Positions 35,301 to 48,231 of a DNA stretch of 64,000 bases are shown piece by piece; position 1 is the first letter of the stretch; each line of letters starts with the position of its first letter. Source of the DNA: Plazaster borealis. Its lineage: Eukaryota > Echinodermata > Asteroidea > Forcipulatida > Labidiasteridae. The notes under the pieces are model-generated. The model was not told the origin of the DNA. It ran no database searches and saw only the letters and a program-made list of their open reading frames with translations. A program made the translations under genes and the position numbers. The stretch spans positions 11,685,501 through 11,749,500 of the forward strand of contig CM037461.1 of NCBI GenBank assembly GCA_021014325.1, in the 5' to 3' direction.

Positions 35301-36001
35301 GTGTGTGTGCTGAGACTAAAGAGAATGACTCGACTGTCAAGAGTAAGTAATCTGAAAGGTCTAAGGTGCCTTAACAAGTATAACTGGACAGAGCATTGTG
35401 GAAGGGGTAAAGTATTGGAATGTACAGAGGAAGTTTTTCAGCGATGGAAGAGAAAGAAAATATCGAGAGGGAACAAGAGGAAGTTGAGAAGAGAGGCATT
35501 CAGACAGTCTCATAACATCAGGAAAGGTGGCAAGGTTATAGAGTGCCGTATGAGTAAGGGAGACAGAATCTTGCATGCAAATGTGCAGAAAGATATTTTT
35601 AATCAGACAAGAGGAATTCTGAATACTGTTGTAAAGAAAATGAAAGATGCCGAAAATCAAATCCAAACCAATAATTCACACAAACATGGGAAGATGAATA
35701 AGAAATTTGTAAGAATTACTAATGTCAGTTCCAGTAAACAATCCAAATGTCAGAAACAAAGTAAGATGAAAAATAGGAGAGCACAAAATGACGCTACTAA
35801 TTGTAATGTTGCATATGGCCATAAACACAGTGCTGGCTTTGTGATAAGATAATTGATAAATTTGAAGCCAAGTTACAATGTGAATGTAGTTTGTGGTACC
35901 ATGCTGATTGCATTGCATTTACAGAAGTAGTTGAAGTAATAACAAAGCGGTCATTTGAATGGATATGATGTAAATGTCGAGTAAATAATTATTGTCAATC
36001 T
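35301..36001 (+). pseudogene. Helentron basic linker and PHD-finger remnant
   Basis: A 183-residue lysine-rich frame ends at 35,850-35,852. After a frame change, LQCECSLWYHADCIAF and SFEW-stop-CKC follow in the same frame as the downstream protease. CxC, WYHxDC and WxCxxC are the ligand pattern of a PHD finger, a domain often carried by such elements. TGA at 35,966-35,968 interrupts it just before the last Cys pair. Confidence 0.5.
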
Positions 36002-37066
36002 TTGCACTGTGATTTTGGTATTCCCTCAGATGAGAACATGTACTACACACTGGACAGCTCCACTGAAGAGATGGTAATTGAGCTTACAAGTGATCATCAT
36101 GAGGAGACTACACAGACAAGCGAAAAAACAGCATGCACAAGTTATGAACCATTGTTATCAGGTATGACAAAGCATCAGGTAGTACAACAGTGTGGAGGGT
36201 ATAACCTAAGAAAGAGGAAAATTAAGACACAAGAAACAGATGAATGTAATAAAACGAAGAAGAAACCAGAAGTAAAAAGTACATGTACAATGACTGGAGA
36301 AAGTGCAAATGGGGATGGTGGGAAAGAAGAATCCTTTGGTACATGTGAAGTAAAGAAGAGACCATTGTCGCCTTGTAATGAATTAAATGGAACAAAATGG
36401 AAGAAAGATGTAAATTCAACAGCAATACAAAGTTTAGTGGTACAGGGACATTTTCATCAAGGTCATCTAAAATTTGGTGTCAATACTGGAAAACAGTGTG
36501 TTACAAATACCTTGAGTGCTATGATGTACAGTTTAATTAAAGAATTGAGACAGTGGACAAGTATTGACATGGATTCGATATTGAACACTGGTGATGAATT
36601 GTATGGTCTTTTGTCAAAAAGTTCCACAATCAATGATGACTATTTGTTAGTAAGTGAATTGCCCAATGAACTAATTTTATTTAATAAAAGCTACACAATG
36701 ATCTATCATGAATCAGTCAGTGGAATGTTCGAAGATGATGGAACTTTGTCTAAATTTAACATGGCCAGGTTAGATAAAGCTCTTGAGGAGAGATTGCAGA
36801 GATATGATGCATGTTTTATTTGTTTTAATGGAAACACATTTGGTGTGATTGCGCAAAATGGAATGTTTTATATTTTTGATTCACATTCTAGAAACTGCAA
36901 TGGCTGTCAAGATCAAGAAGGAAACAGTTTGATGAAATGTGCACCAATGTGGCAAGATGTTTACAGGTATTGTACTCAATTGGGACAATCAATGAATTTA
37001 GCTAATAATGAACAATTTGAAATTACAGGAGTGACTTTGTGCCTAAATGATGATGCAGCTGAGTGA
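36002..37066 (+). CDS. C76-like cysteine protease domain of the Helentron polyprotein
   Basis: The first third is acidic/basic linker. The second half has GHLKFGVNTGKQCVTNTLSAMM, then LNTGDELYGLL, LVSELPNEL and IFDSHSRNCNG. The Cys in GKQC (C166), with D293 and H295 in FDSHS, fits the catalytic set of papain-like proteases of the C76 (herpesvirus tegument deubiquitinase-like) type seen in several invertebrate transposon proteins. TGA at 37,064-37,066 and TAG at 37,232-37,234 are the only stops separating it from the OTU segment, which is in the same frame. Originally it was one polyprotein. Confidence 0.6.
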   Translation: MHCDFGIPSDENMYYTLDSSTEEMVIELTSDHHEETTQTSEKTACTSYEPLLSGMTKHQVVQQCGGYNLRKRKIKTQETDECNKTKKKPEVKSTCTMTGESANGDGGKEESFGTCEVKKRPLSPCNELNGTKWKKDVNSTAIQSLVVQGHFHQGHLKFGVNTGKQCVTNTLSAMMYSLIKELRQWTSIDMDSILNTGDELYGLLSKSSTINDDYLLVSELPNELILFNKSYTMIYHESVSGMFEDDGTLSKFNMARLDKALEERLQRYDACFICFNGNTFGVIAQNGMFYIFDSHSRNCNGCQDQEGNSLMKCAPMWQDVYRYCTQLGQSMNLANNEQFEITGVTLCLNDDAAE

Positions 37067-37306
37067 ATTTGTGAAGGTAACGATGTTGATGAGGAAGTAC
37101 AGCCAGTTCAGTCAAGTGATTTGAGTACATGTGATATAACTGCAGATGTACATGTATCAAGTAAACTGCCAGACAAACATTGTGATGATATTGAAAATAG
37201 TAAACCACCATGTGAAAATACTAGTGGGTTTTAGGATACATGTAGTGAGACACATGATGATGGTGATTCAAGTAATGATAAATGTGATGGCAGTAGTGAT
37301 ATTGAA

Positions 37307-40300
37307 ATGATCATGTTATCTGAAGCAGCTGGTTTTAAATTTGTTCCTCTAAGTTGTGAAGCTAAGAAGGCCTTGTGCAAATCAGTTGGAATTACCAGAG
37401 TCTATCCACAGTCTGTAGTGTTTCAAGAATGGGAGAGAATGGGACATCCTGATCGTTTAAGAAATATTCAAGGTGATGGGAACTGTTTCTTCAGAGCTGT
37501 TTCATTTGCCATTTCAGGAACTGAACGTAGTCACATGAAATTGAGGTTGGCTACTGTTAACTATTTGTTGACGCATGCAAATTATTACAAGACATTTTTA
37601 CGAGAAGGATTTATTGATGTTGAAAGTTATGTTAGAAGACAAAGCATGTTTTGTTCAGGTGTTTGGGCTACAGAAGTGGAGATCATTGGTGCTGCACATA
37701 TGCTTGAAACTGACATATATATATTTGGTCATACAAGTAGGTGGTATATCTTTTGTGGACACATAGACAGTATAGGTAGTGTAACCTCAAATGAAGGAAT
37801 TTATCTAAATCACACGCATGAAATACATTATGATGTTGTGTTGTCGGTACACTCATTACCAATGGAAGACTGTGTTTCTGAAGGGGAATCAACTGATTTA
37901 GCTGGATGTAATGCTTGTCATATGACTAATGAAGACAATGGTTTGATTGAAAATGTAACCAATTGTAATACTACTGAAGGAGATGTTGATTTGAATGAAA
38001 ACAAACAGGATGATAGCAGGTTGAATAAAGTTTCAAAAGGAAAGAAACGTAAGCACAAAACAAATGCAGCATTGAGGAGAAAAATGGATAGAGAAAGGAA
38101 AAGAAAAAAACGAAATGATGATCAGTGCAAAAATAATACATTTATTCAAAATGTTGAACAAGATTCAAAAAGTGTAGACAATAAAGATGTTATTGGAAAT
38201 GAACGCAATTATCAAAAGATGAAATATCACTTAAATGCATTGCACAAGCAAACAAAAATTTCTGTCATGAAAACTAAATATCATAACAATTCAGATTTTA
38301 GAGAAAAGAAAAGAAATGCGAGTAAAAGGCAATATGAAGTAAACAAAGACAAAATAAAAGATGACAGAAGAAAGAAGTACATTTGCAATGGAAAATACAG
38401 GATGAAACAAATCAAGGAAATGAAATTGAAATATCATTCAAATGTGAACTATAAAAGGAAATTAATTATAGGGAATAAAATCAGATATACAAACATGGAA
38501 TATACAAGGAATTTTATAAATGCTGTGAAGCATAAATACCATACCAATTTTCATTATAAGCACAAAGTGATCAATAGTGTTAAACAAAAATACCATGGTA
38601 ACCAATTATATAGAGAGAAAGTAATAAATGGAATCAAAAGAAAATATCATGGAAATCAACTATACAGACAGGGAGTGATTAATGGTGTTAAAAGAAAATA
38701 TCATGGAAATCTACTATACAGACAGGGTGTGATTAATGGAATTAAAAGAAAATATCATGAAAATCAACTATACCGACAGGGTGTGATTAATGGTGTTAAA
38801 AGAAAATATCATGGAAATCAACTATACAGACAGGGAGTGATTAATGGTGTTAAAAGAAAATATCATGGAAATCAACTATACAGAGATAAAGTTATTAGCA
38901 CCATTAAAAACAGGTACCATGGTAGTCCATTATACAAAGAGAAAGTTATAAAAAGAAGTGTGCAAACAAAAGTTGATAAGAAGAAAAGTCAACAAACTGT
39001 AACAAATGTAATCAAAAACTTCAGGAGCAAATTAAGTTTAGGACCAGATTGTGTTTGTGCTGTTTGTCTGAAACTGTTGTATAAAAACCAAGTTTTAAAG
39101 TGTATTAAAGATCGATATAAATATTCAGAATACATATCAGAGAAATATATCCATAAATGCAATGATGAATGTAGTACAGGAGAGTGTACTTTGTCTGGAC
39201 CAAGATCATGTCTATGGATTTGTTACACCTGTCATAGGAAGTTGATTAATAATAGAATTCCAGCAGAAGCAAATCTAAACAATTTGGCTTTAATAGACAT
39301 TCCGCCAGAATTGAAGAAACTCAATACATTAGAACAGCATTTAATAGCACGTAATATTGCATTCATGAAAATAGTGAATCTTCCAAAGGGTGGTCAGAAT
39401 GGAGTTATTGGACCTTGTATCTGTGTGCCAGCTAATGTTGATGAATCCGTACAATCATTGCCAAGAACCAATGAGCATGAATTAATACGTATCAAATTGA
39501 AACGCAAATTGTCATATAAAGGATATTACGAGTATAAATTTGTCAATAAAGAATATGTCGTAAAAGCATTGCATTACTTAAAGGAGAACAATAAATGGTA
39601 CAATGATATTGAAATAAAAGAAGAATGGGTTAATCCTGTACCGCAAAACTCAAATGAAGAAAACGGCGATAGTGACAAAGACTGTGAAGATGAATGTAGT
39701 ACTACTGAGGTTGATGAAGAGGTTACTGATGAGGAAAGGCTATGTGGTGTAAAGCTTGATAGTTGCATGCAACCAGCAGATATTGGTCAAGAGATTCTAG
39801 ATCAGTATTTTGATGATGTATTTTGCGTAGCTCCTTGTGAAAATAACAGTCCAGTAAGAGTTTTGATGGCAGAAGGAAATGAAGCCAAATGTTTTCCTAC
39901 ATTATTTCCTAAAGGCAGTCCAATATTTAGTGATAAACGTGATATTAAATTGACTCTTTGTAGATATTTGCATAACAGACTAATGAATGTAGACAACAGA
40001 TTTTCACAAAGTACTGATTATATATTTTATGCTCAATATATATCAGAAATTCAACAAGTGTTGTCATGTGTGTCTATTGCACTAAGAAAAGGTTCTGTCA
40101 GAACACAGGATGGACATAATTTGACTGCATCAATGCTGAATGATAAAGAGAAATTAGCAAATATGTTGAAATCTGATAAAGGTTACAAATTTTTGAAACC
40201 AATTCGTGGCACTCCTCCTTACTGGTCTTCAACTAAAAATGATGTGTTAGCTATGATAAGACAACTTGGTGTACCGACTTGGTTTTGTTCATTTTCTGCT

Positions 40301-42295
40301 GCTGATATGAGATGGCCTGAAGTCATTAATACCATACTGAAACAACAAGGAGATCCAAGGACGATAGATGAATTAGATTGGAATGACAAATGTATGATAT
40401 TGAAAAGTAATCCTGTCACTGTAGCCAAAATGTTTGATAGAAGGTTCCATGTGTTTCTGAAAGAGGTGATTATGTCAAAAACTAATCCTATTGGCAAGGT
40501 CAAAGACTACTTTTACAGAGTTGAGTTTCAGATGAGAGGTTCTCCTCATACACATTGTCTGTTCTGGATTGAAGATGCTCCTAAACTAAACGAGGATGCA
40601 GATGAAAAAGTTGTTCAATTTATTGGTAAGTGTATATCTTGTGATTTGCCACCCAAAGAAGTAGATGAGGAATTGAATGACATAATTTCAAATGTTCAAA
40701 TGCACAGCAGAAGACATTCAAAGAGTTGTCGGAAGAAGGGAACAGAATGTAGATTCAACTTTCCAAGACCTCCATCTGAGAGAACGTTTGTGATTGGACA
40801 GAAAACTGTTGATAATGATTTACAACGAAATGAAGATGATTGTGGTATTGACATGTCAACATATGAAGAAGGTTCAGATACTGATGACACTGCAGCTGAT
40901 TTGTTGAAATCAGTACGTGATGCTTTACTTGATGACAACCTGAAATTTAAGTCTGTGCATGAAATGTTTGAATCCCTTGGAATAACTCAAGCAGATTTTG
41001 AGAAAGCAAATAAAGAAATGAGTAAGAAAGTTGGTATAGTGTTGAAGCGCAATCCTAATGATGCATGGGTAAACCAGTATAATCCAGATCTATCACGAGT
41101 ATGGAATGCCAATCTAGATATTCAGTATATTACAGATGTTTATGGAGCTGTAGCGTACGTTGTATCATATATGTCCAAAGCTGAGCGTGAGATGGGATTA
41201 TTACTTGGTCAAGCACAAAGTGAAGCATTGAAAGGAAATGTTGATGCTAAGCAAAGTATGAAGCTAATTGGACAAGTATATTTACAAAATAGAGAAGTAT
41301 CAGCACAAGAGGCATGTTTTCGAGTGTGTAATTTGAGGTTAAAAGAGGGCTCTAGAAAAGTGGAATTCATACCATTAGGAGAGAATCCTGTCAGAATGAG
41401 TTTGCCACTGAGGTTGATTCAAAATAAATCAGATAACAATGATGATAATGTATGGATGACCAGTAAACTAGATAGATATAAAGCCAGACCCAACTTAAGC
41501 GATTTTGATTTAATGTGCTTAGGTACATTTTGTTCAGAATATAGAGTGCTGTCAAGTACAGAGGCATTAAAGGTTTACAGTGGTAAAACATACAAACATG
41601 TTTATAAATTACAAAATGGTTTAGGATATATACAGAAGCGTACTAGAACAAATGGTGCAGTGATCAAGTATCCAAGATTTAGTGTGATGAAATGTCCAGA
41701 GAAATACTATCATAGTATTTTACAACTATTCTTACCCCATCGTGTGGATGCACATTTAAAACCTCCAGGATTTGAAACATTTGAAGAATTTTATAACAGT
41801 GGAAGTGTGAAATTAGACAATTTGAGTAACATAGTAACTGTCAAGTATGTTGTGGACACTAATCGCCAGATGTTTGAAGTAAATCTTGAAGCAATGGATG
41901 AAGCTGAAGAATATTTGGCAAAGTTTGGTCCTCAGGAAGATGCATGGGCATTGATCTGTCCAGAGTCTGAAGCAGAAAGACATGAATGTAGAGATGAAAT
42001 GAATCAAGTTGTAGTTGAGAAAGAAGATGAGTGTGCTATTCCAGACTTACAATCAGATAACAAGGAAGACAGAAGCTATTGCATTGAATATCATAAAGCT
42101 AAAATCCCAAGGCGTGAAGCTCAAACCTTGATGAGGTCATTGAATGTCAAGCAGAGTCAAGTATTCTATAATATTAGACAATGGTGTCTTGATAAAGTCA
42201 ATGGCAAGAATCCTGAACCATTTCATATGTTCATTACTGGAGGAGCTGGCACAGGCAAATCTCACTTGATTAAGTGTATTTATAATGAATCCTAA
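37307..42295 (+). CDS. Helentron polyprotein: OTU protease, basic repeats, Rep, start of helicase
   Basis: This is a 1,662-residue open frame. [12 protein letters not shown] (D57, C60) and HYDVV (H174). Residues about 300-550 are a Lys/Tyr/His-rich array of 18-residue repeats ([14 protein letters not shown]). A Cys-rich segment follows ([18 protein letters not shown]). Rep: [14 protein letters not shown], then the HUH pair [10 protein letters not shown] (H1081, H1083) and YVVSY (Y1284, Y1288) with the following Lys, as in the two-tyrosine Helitron nickase. The C-terminus reaches the helicase Walker [10 protein letters not shown] (K1651), then a stop a few codons later. Rep nicks and joins single-stranded DNA during rolling-circle transposition. 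OTU function in these elements is unknown. Confidence 0.85.
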   Translation: MIMLSEAAGFKFVPLSCEAKKALCKSVGITRVYPQSVVFQEWERMGHPDRLRNIQGDGNCFFRAVSFAISGTERSHMKLRLATVNYLLTHANYYKTFLREGFIDVESYVRRQSMFCSGVWATEVEIIGAAHMLETDIYIFGHTSRWYIFCGHIDSIGSVTSNEGIYLNHTHEIHYDVVLSVHSLPMEDCVSEGESTDLAGCNACHMTNEDNGLIENVTNCNTTEGDVDLNENKQDDSRLNKVSKGKKRKHKTNAALRRKMDRERKRKKRNDDQCKNNTFIQNVEQDSKSVDNKDVIGNERNYQKMKYHLNALHKQTKISVMKTKYHNNSDFREKKRNASKRQYEVNKDKIKDDRRKKYICNGKYRMKQIKEMKLKYHSNVNYKRKLIIGNKIRYTNMEYTRNFINAVKHKYHTNFHYKHKVINSVKQKYHGNQLYREKVINGIKRKYHGNQLYRQGVINGVKRKYHGNLLYRQGVINGIKRKYHENQLYRQGVINGVKRKYHGNQLYRQGVINGVKRKYHGNQLYRDKVISTIKNRYHGSPLYKEKVIKRSVQTKVDKKKSQQTVTNVIKNFRSKLSLGPDCVCAVCLKLLYKNQVLKCIKDRYKYSEYISEKYIHKCNDECSTGECTLSGPRSCLWICYTCHRKLINNRIPAEANLNNLALIDIPPELKKLNTLEQHLIARNIAFMKIVNLPKGGQNGVIGPCICVPANVDESVQSLPRTNEHELIRIKLKRKLSYKGYYEYKFVNKEYVVKALHYLKENNKWYNDIEIKEEWVNPVPQNSNEENGDSDKDCEDECSTTEVDEEVTDEERLCGVKLDSCMQPADIGQEILDQYFDDVFCVAPCENNSPVRVLMAEGNEAKCFPTLFPKGSPIFSDKRDIKLTLCRYLHNRLMNVDNRFSQSTDYIFYAQYISEIQQVLSCVSIALRKGSVRTQDGHNLTASMLNDKEKLANMLKSDKGYKFLKPIRGTPPYWSSTKNDVLAMIRQLGVPTWFCSFSAADMRWPEVINTILKQQGDPRTIDELDWNDKCMILKSNPVTVAKMFDRRFHVFLKEVIMSKTNPIGKVKDYFYRVEFQMRGSPHTHCLFWIEDAPKLNEDADEKVVQFIGKCISCDLPPKEVDEELNDIISNVQMHSRRHSKSCRKKGTECRFNFPRPPSERTFVIGQKTVDNDLQRNEDDCGIDMSTYEEGSDTDDTAADLLKSVRDALLDDNLKFKSVHEMFESLGITQADFEKANKEMSKKVGIVLKRNPNDAWVNQYNPDLSRVWNANLDIQYITDVYGAVAYVVSYMSKAEREMGLLLGQAQSEALKGNVDAKQSMKLIGQVYLQNREVSAQEACFRVCNLRLKEGSRKVEFIPLGENPVRMSLPLRLIQNKSDNNDDNVWMTSKLDRYKARPNLSDFDLMCLGTFCSEYRVLSSTEALKVYSGKTYKHVYKLQNGLGYIQKRTRTNGAVIKYPRFSVMKCPEKYYHSILQLFLPHRVDAHLKPPGFETFEEFYNSGSVKLDNLSNIVTVKYVVDTNRQMFEVNLEAMDEAEEYLAKFGPQEDAWALICPESEAERHECRDEMNQVVVEKEDECAIPDLQSDNKEDRSYCIEYHKAKIPRREAQTLMRSLNVKQSQVFYNIRQWCLDKVNGKNPEPFHMFITGGAGTGKSHLIKCIYNES

Positions 42296-43480
42296 CAGCC
42301 CCAACCGGTGTGGCAGCATTTAATATCAACGGATTAACTTTACATTCTGCTCTCAGCATTAGTACCAATATGTCACTACCGTATAAACCTCTTGGTGAAG
42401 AGAAAATTAGCACTCTGCGTAACAAACTTAATCAATTGCAAATTTTAATTATTGATGAGATTTCTATGGTTGATCAGAAAATGCTGTGCTATATTCATGG
42501 AAGATTAAGACAAGTTAAGCAGACAAGAAGTCAATGTGCCTTTGGTAATGTAAGTGTTGTTGCAGTTGGTGACTTTTATCAATTACCTCCAGTTAAAGGA
42601 AAATCTTTACATCATAATACAATGGAATCTAGTTTATGGCATGACAACTTTAAAAAAGTTGAGTTAAATACAATTATGAGACAAAAAGATGATGTGACAT
42701 TTACAGAAATCTTAAATTGCGAATCAAAACTAAGAAGAATACTTTGACAGATGAAGATATAAATGTACTCAAAAGTTGTGAGACAGGAGAGGATTTTGAT
42801 GATGCTTTACATATTTATCCTACTAACAAACAAGTTGATAAATATAATCTGCAAAGAATGCACGAGAAATGTCCAGATTCTGTATTTATTGAAGCTAAGG
42901 ACTATGAAAGAGATGGAAATGGTAATTTGAAACAAAGACAACAACCTCTGAAATCAACTCGTTCTTTATGTAGGTCTTTATGGCTTGGTGTTGGTGCACG
43001 AGTTATGTTGAGTAAAAATCTAGATGTATCAGATGGACTTGTAAATGGAGCATTTGGAATTGTTAGCGGAATAGAGATGCTACCCGATCAATCTGGTCCT
43101 AAGTATATCAATGTAACATTTGATAATGAAACTGTTGGTTCCAAACTAAGAAGACTGTCATCATCACTACATGATGTAAATACTGTTTCTATTGCCATAC
43201 AGGAAGAGCATATTGGAAAGTCATGTACCGCAAACAATTTCCTTTAAAACTAGCATGGGCATGTACAGCACATAAGGTACAAGGTATGACTACTGACAGA
43301 GCCGTTGTGTGTCTTAAACGTACATTTTCACCAGGTCAAGCTTATGTGAGTTTGAGTCGAGTAACATCATTAAAGGGTCTTGTTATTGAAGGGTATGATG
43401 AGAAACTCATATACTGTGATAAATCAGTTGCAGAAGCTTTGGAGGCAATGGATGTAGTAAGTGGAATTGATGAATCTATT
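42296..43480 (+). pseudogene. Helentron Pif1-type helicase, frameshifted
   Basis: Continuation of the helicase in three frames. [28 protein letters not shown] (Walker B) and [13 protein letters not shown] lie in 42,310-42,747. WLGVGARVMLSKNLDVSDGLVNG lies in 42,717-43,247. [14 protein letters not shown] and [14 protein letters not shown] lie from 43,223. Frame changes fall near 42,290, 42,720-42,745 and 43,220-43,245. Sequence just after Walker A also looks deleted. All main helicase motifs are still visible, so decay is recent. Confidence 0.8.
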
Positions 43481-43499
43481 GATGATAACAATCACACTG

Positions 43500-44151
43500 A
43501 TAATGGTACATGTATAATGTTACATAATGTGCAAGGTTTTGCACCTCATTTTCAGGATTTGAAATCTCAAAGAGAAATGATTAATTCAGATTTCATCTGC
43601 TTAACAGAAACATGGATTGAGGCTAATCAGATTGTTGATTTTGGTTTGGAAGATTTCAAATGTTACCATCAAATAAGAGCCTTGTCATATGATGATTCTA
43701 TGAAGACACTACAGCAACAAAGTCATGGTGGAGTTGCAGTGTATGGCAAGAGAGATAAACAGTTAGTCGTTTGAATATTGCAGTACACAATATAGAGTAT
43801 GTTGCTCTTCATATCATTTCTCATGTATCAGTTGTAGTCGTTGTTATTTACAGACCACCTTGTTATAAGATGCAAGATTTCATTGACAATCTAAAAAAGT
43901 TGGTGATTGAAATTCATAAGATTAGTACCAGATGCATAGTTATGGGAGATTTCAATGAGAACCTATTTGATAATCAATCATGTATTGAAAAAGTAATGAT
44001 AGATCAAGGCTATAAACAATATGTAACTGATTCTACAACTGAGAATGCTACTTTGATTGACCATGTGTATGCCAGAGGTATTGATCGTGTTAACACTAGT
44101 ATCAGACCAACATACTATAGCTACCATGAAGCTATTAAAATTGCATTTTGA
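43500..44151 (+). pseudogene. Helentron EEP-family endonuclease, frameshifted
   Basis: [22 protein letters not shown] (catalytic Glu), VVIYRPP, CIVMGDFNEN (Asp and Asn) and ATLIDHVYA are the standard blocks of non-LTR-like EEP nucleases, fused downstream of the helicase as in Helentrons. A frame change at about 43,770 (TGA at 43,772-43,774) divides it. The last block, normally SDH, reads S-Y-H, so a catalytic Asp seems lost. The reading frame ends TGA at 44,149-44,151. Confidence 0.8.
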
Positions 44152-44814
44152 AATTAAGAATTAGTTGATTATCTTTATCAACCCAAATGACCAATAAATG
44201 GGAACGTGAAGATGCAGTGTGCACTGTATTGTAACAACTGGGTTGGGTGTTTGTCTGTAGTTAATGGCTCAGACTAATATGAGTTCCAGTAACCGAAGCC
44301 AGCCCCTAATGAGGTCATATGACAGAGTATGTAAATGCTGCAATTGAAATGCAATTAACCTTTTGTGCAGTCCAAAATACCCTTGAGTTGCTATAAAATG
44401 TATGGCTTTTGATATAATGGCAGTTTGTGTAGTCTGTCTTTCTATTGCAACTAAAAGCACCCTCACATGCCACATGGTTATTTTTGATCAGTTATAATGT
44501 GTTCATGTGTACGTAATAATGTAATTTTGCTCCATTTGGAGAGACGTTGTCAGAGCTAAACAATACACTAGCACTTATCAACAAACTGTAAATAAAAGAA
44601 AAGGCTGCCTTCACACACTAAAGTAATCAACAGTTGAACAAAAGTAAAATCAGTCACATTAGTCTATACTCTATATTGTTTGAGCTTTTGATTGACATGT
44701 GTTTTCGATCCGCGATTTCGATTCCAGTTTACTCTCAGATGGGGTGAGATCCACCTTGACCAAGAGTCAGACCAAAAATTTGTATAAATGTAATAAATTA
44801 GATCTTTACCAAAA

Positions 44815-45970
44815 AGTTAATTGATAAGATTTCAATGGTGGATCAGAAAATGTTGTGTTATATTCATGGAAGATTAAGGCAAATAAACCAAACAAGAACT
44901 TAAAGTGCATTTGGTAGAGTAAGTGTTGTTGCAGTTGGTGACTTTTATCAATTACCTCTAGTTAAACAAAATAAATTACATCATAATACAATGGAATCTA
45001 GTTTATGGCTTGAAAACTTTAAGAAAGTTGAGTTAAATGAAATTATGCGACAACAAAAATGATTTGACATAGAATTTAAAATAAATTTGAGTTAAAAAAA
45101 GGAAGGATATTTTTACAGATGGAGTTTTAAATATACGTGATGCTTTACTTATAAACTACAAACAAGCAAGTTGATACATGTAATTTACAAAGAATGCCTG
45201 ATAAATGTTCAAAATTCTCTTTATAAAAGCTAAGTTTTATGAAAGAGATGGAAATAATAAATTGAAACAGAGAACATTCTTTGGAATCAACTCATACTAT
45301 TCTCGAATATGACTACAGAAAAGAAATCAGTTTTTTGTCCGAGTTTACAGATGCAGCACAAGCAATGTCAGTTTAAGTCATGGGTCATCATTAAAGTGAC
45401 TAGTAATTGAAGGTTTTGATGAAAATATATGGAAGTGTGATAAATCAGTAGCAGAAGCTTTGGCTGTTTGGAGGCAATGGATGTAGTAAGTGGAATTGAT
45501 GATTATATTGGTGATAACAATTATACTGATAATGGTACATGAAATATGTTACATGTACATACATGTAATATTCAGAAATTTATTAACTAAGATTTAATCT
45601 GCTTAATGGAAAGATTGATTGAGGCTCATCAGATTTTACCCAAAAAAGACCTTTGTTCTATGAAGACACTACAGCAACAAAGTAACGGTGGAGTTCCATT
45701 ATGGCAAGAGAGACCAACAGTTTAGTCGTTTGAATCTTGCAGTACACAATATAGAGTTTGTCACTTTTCATATTATTTCATATGTAACAGTTGTAGTTGT
45801 TTACCGACCACCGACCACGTTCTAAGATGCAATATGTTATTGATAGTCTAAAAAATTGATTGCAGATGAAAGGTAAAGTACGAGATGTATTGTTATGAGG
45901 GATTTCAATGAGAATGTTTTATTATGATCATTCATTTATGTATTGAAAAACCAATGATGGCACACTCAAC
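44815..45970 (+). pseudogene. Relic second copy of the Helentron helicase/endonuclease
   Basis: DNA similarity to the first copy is easily seen: GATTTCAATGGTGGATCAGAAAATG near 44,828 matches 42,460; GCAGTTGGTGACTTTTATCA matches 42,560; GCAGAAGCTTTGG near 45,451 matches 43,430; and GACACTACAGCAACAAAGT matches 43,708. The copy has many indels and stops and large internal deletions, so it is much older or under no constraint. Confidence 0.75.
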
Positions 45971-48231
45971 AAATATAAAATTACAAATTAAAAACATTGT
46001 CAGATTTATCGTGCTGTCATCTTCATTTGACATGATCCCATATTTTTATTGCTGTGTACTGTGAGATGGGGCAAGATTCAGGGTGACTATCAGCTATGTT
46101 GTGAAATCCACACTCTTTGCTATCATCAAGCATAACAAAATGTTGGACTACATACATATAGCTCCTTTTGAGAAGAGCTGTGCATCTTGCTGTTTTATAC
46201 TGAGAGAGTAGAACACACATACAGCATGAACATGCAGAGGTATATGTTTATCATGTTTCTCCATGTATACATTGTTGTATTTACTTCAATATTGGAGCAG
46301 GGGATGCCATGCAGGAAGCAATGTTGACTAGCTTTTCTTACCCCACGTTTTATTGGGGTGTCCCTTGATTAGGGCAGGAAGTGCACCCCTAACAAGAGCT
46401 GTCTGGTCACTAACGAAGGGCGTGAGATACGTCCTCAAAAATAGCATACAACCATCACTCCTAATAGCCACTGATGTGGAGAGGTACGTCTGTACTACTA
46501 GCATCAAACCCATCCAGCCTGCTGAAGCCGTAAAAACTACATTGCCACAAGACCTTTCACTGAACTTCAAGTTCAACAGATTGCCTGCACTAGTATTTTA
46601 CAATTCAGAATATGTAGCCTATTGCAGATGTAGCAACACTCTGTGGGTTGCAGTGGACTGCACCCAACAGAGAACTGTGTTTCTAGGAGAGCTACGATTG
46701 GAGAACACTGGAGCTGCTCTTCATTGCTGTGGAACGAAGAGGAAACTCCCTTTCTGCTGAGATTAATCTAATCCTGCCAAACACTGCCATTGAGCAAGTA
46801 GTGAGCTCTTCTGCCATGGGATGGTACCGAAACAACTCCTGTCTAGTTTTTGGAGATTTGTGATCAGATTTCCCTTCTCCTATTAAAGTGGATAGCCTTT
46901 TAAGGGTTTATGAGAAGCACCTGCCTCGATTTGGATTCAAATTTAGTCTTTTCTGAGGACGGTTGCAATGTCATCCAAATAATAAGCCGCTCCTGCCGTG
47001 TATGTGGTGTGAAACTGCATATATGGGTATTGATTGTCACCATGTATACAGAGGAAATCAGCACAATACTGTTGCATCTCGGTAGCATCATACAAATTCG
47101 AACAGCTGTTGTATTGTTGCTCACAAAATGCAACATAATGTTTGCAGTTCTATGATTGAAACAATTGGGGACTAAATTTGCATGCCTGTTGCTTTAGGGT
47201 TTTAACCTGCACTATTGTAGTTGGTACTCACATTAGTTTTTAAAGGTGCTGGTGCACAACCTGTACCTTTCTTTTTGCTCGGTTCTTGTTATGTTATATC
47301 TATCTGATTTCAAGTCACATTATAAGCTTGAGGAGAAGCGGAAGTGACAACTTCATAAATTCTTGGACATGTTGGAGAAGCAAAAAACATGTGAAAGAAG
47401 AGTTGGTTTCTCTCGGGCAGTGTGAGTTGATAGTAAACTCCAGTGAGCAACTCAAATATCAGGCACATGATTTGTGTTTAGTTGGAACCTCAGTAGCCAG
47501 ACTATCACATTGAAATGTGTACAGCATCAAGGTGGAACAATGACAACTGCATGTAAATTGATGGCGGTACATGCTGACCTTGAAATATTTGAACTACATG
47601 TACATGTATACAGGCCTTGAACTTCGCTCTTGAAGGGGCACAGCAATTTTCCTCTGGCATTGTCTGGTAAGGGGCACTTCAATGAGGAAAATGTAAATTT
47701 GTATTGAAACCTTGCAAAGGGCACCACAGCAAAAGCACAGGGCACCACGGCAATTGCTGTGGGTGCCGTGGGTTAATTCGAGGCCTGATGTATAAGTGAA
47801 AAGCATTTGTATGACAACCACATACATTTTTGAGTTGAGCACTCCATTGTTCAGCATTCTCCTGTTGGAACAATGATGTGTTTCGTAGGAGTCATCTTCA
47901 GGGAAATGAGACAGGATGGGATGTTCTAGAAACTTGTGGTTAGTACAAGTTAAGAGAGACTATCAATAATAATAATTCTCTTTTTACAGATATTTCCAGA
48001 AGACATCTTTGTGTGCACATATGGTTTAAAACCATTAGGAAATAACTGTAGTGGTTTTTATTGAATTGTTTGGCTGATTAGCAGGTAGTTTAAGTACTTG
48101 TATAATTCTTCAAATATAACCATCAATTTGAGTATGCATGCATTTTCATTTGACATCAATTAAGCACTGCTTTATGACACAAATTATGTGTAGTTCATGC
48201 ACTTATGCACACAGACCTTTTTTATATTTAC
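45971..48231. other. Region of uncertain coding content
   Basis: A 135-codon plus-strand frame at 46,353-46,760 (LRLENTGAALHCC near its end) and a broken stretch near 47,320-47,400 (KLEEKRK-stop-QLHKFLDMLEKQK) could be relics of an unidentified gene. I recognise no domain and cannot link them by splice sites. Confidence 0.25.

Larger units (their letters stand above)
33561..44151 (+). mobile_element. Helentron (Helitron2-type rolling-circle transposon), decayed autonomous copy
   Basis: The coding order is: Cys-repeat ORF, PHD-like remnant, C76-like protease, OTU protease, Rep (HUH plus two Tyr), Pif1-type helicase, and exonuclease-endonuclease-phosphatase nuclease. OTU plus a C-terminal apurinic-like endonuclease separates Helentrons from canonical Helitrons. 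The left limit is set at a terminal-type hairpin (33,561-33,590) 660 bases before the first ORF. The right limit is only the end of the nuclease, because I could not find a matching 3' hairpin directly downstream. At least two internal stops in the long reading frame and four frame changes in the helicase/nuclease part make this copy inactive. Confidence 0.75.
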
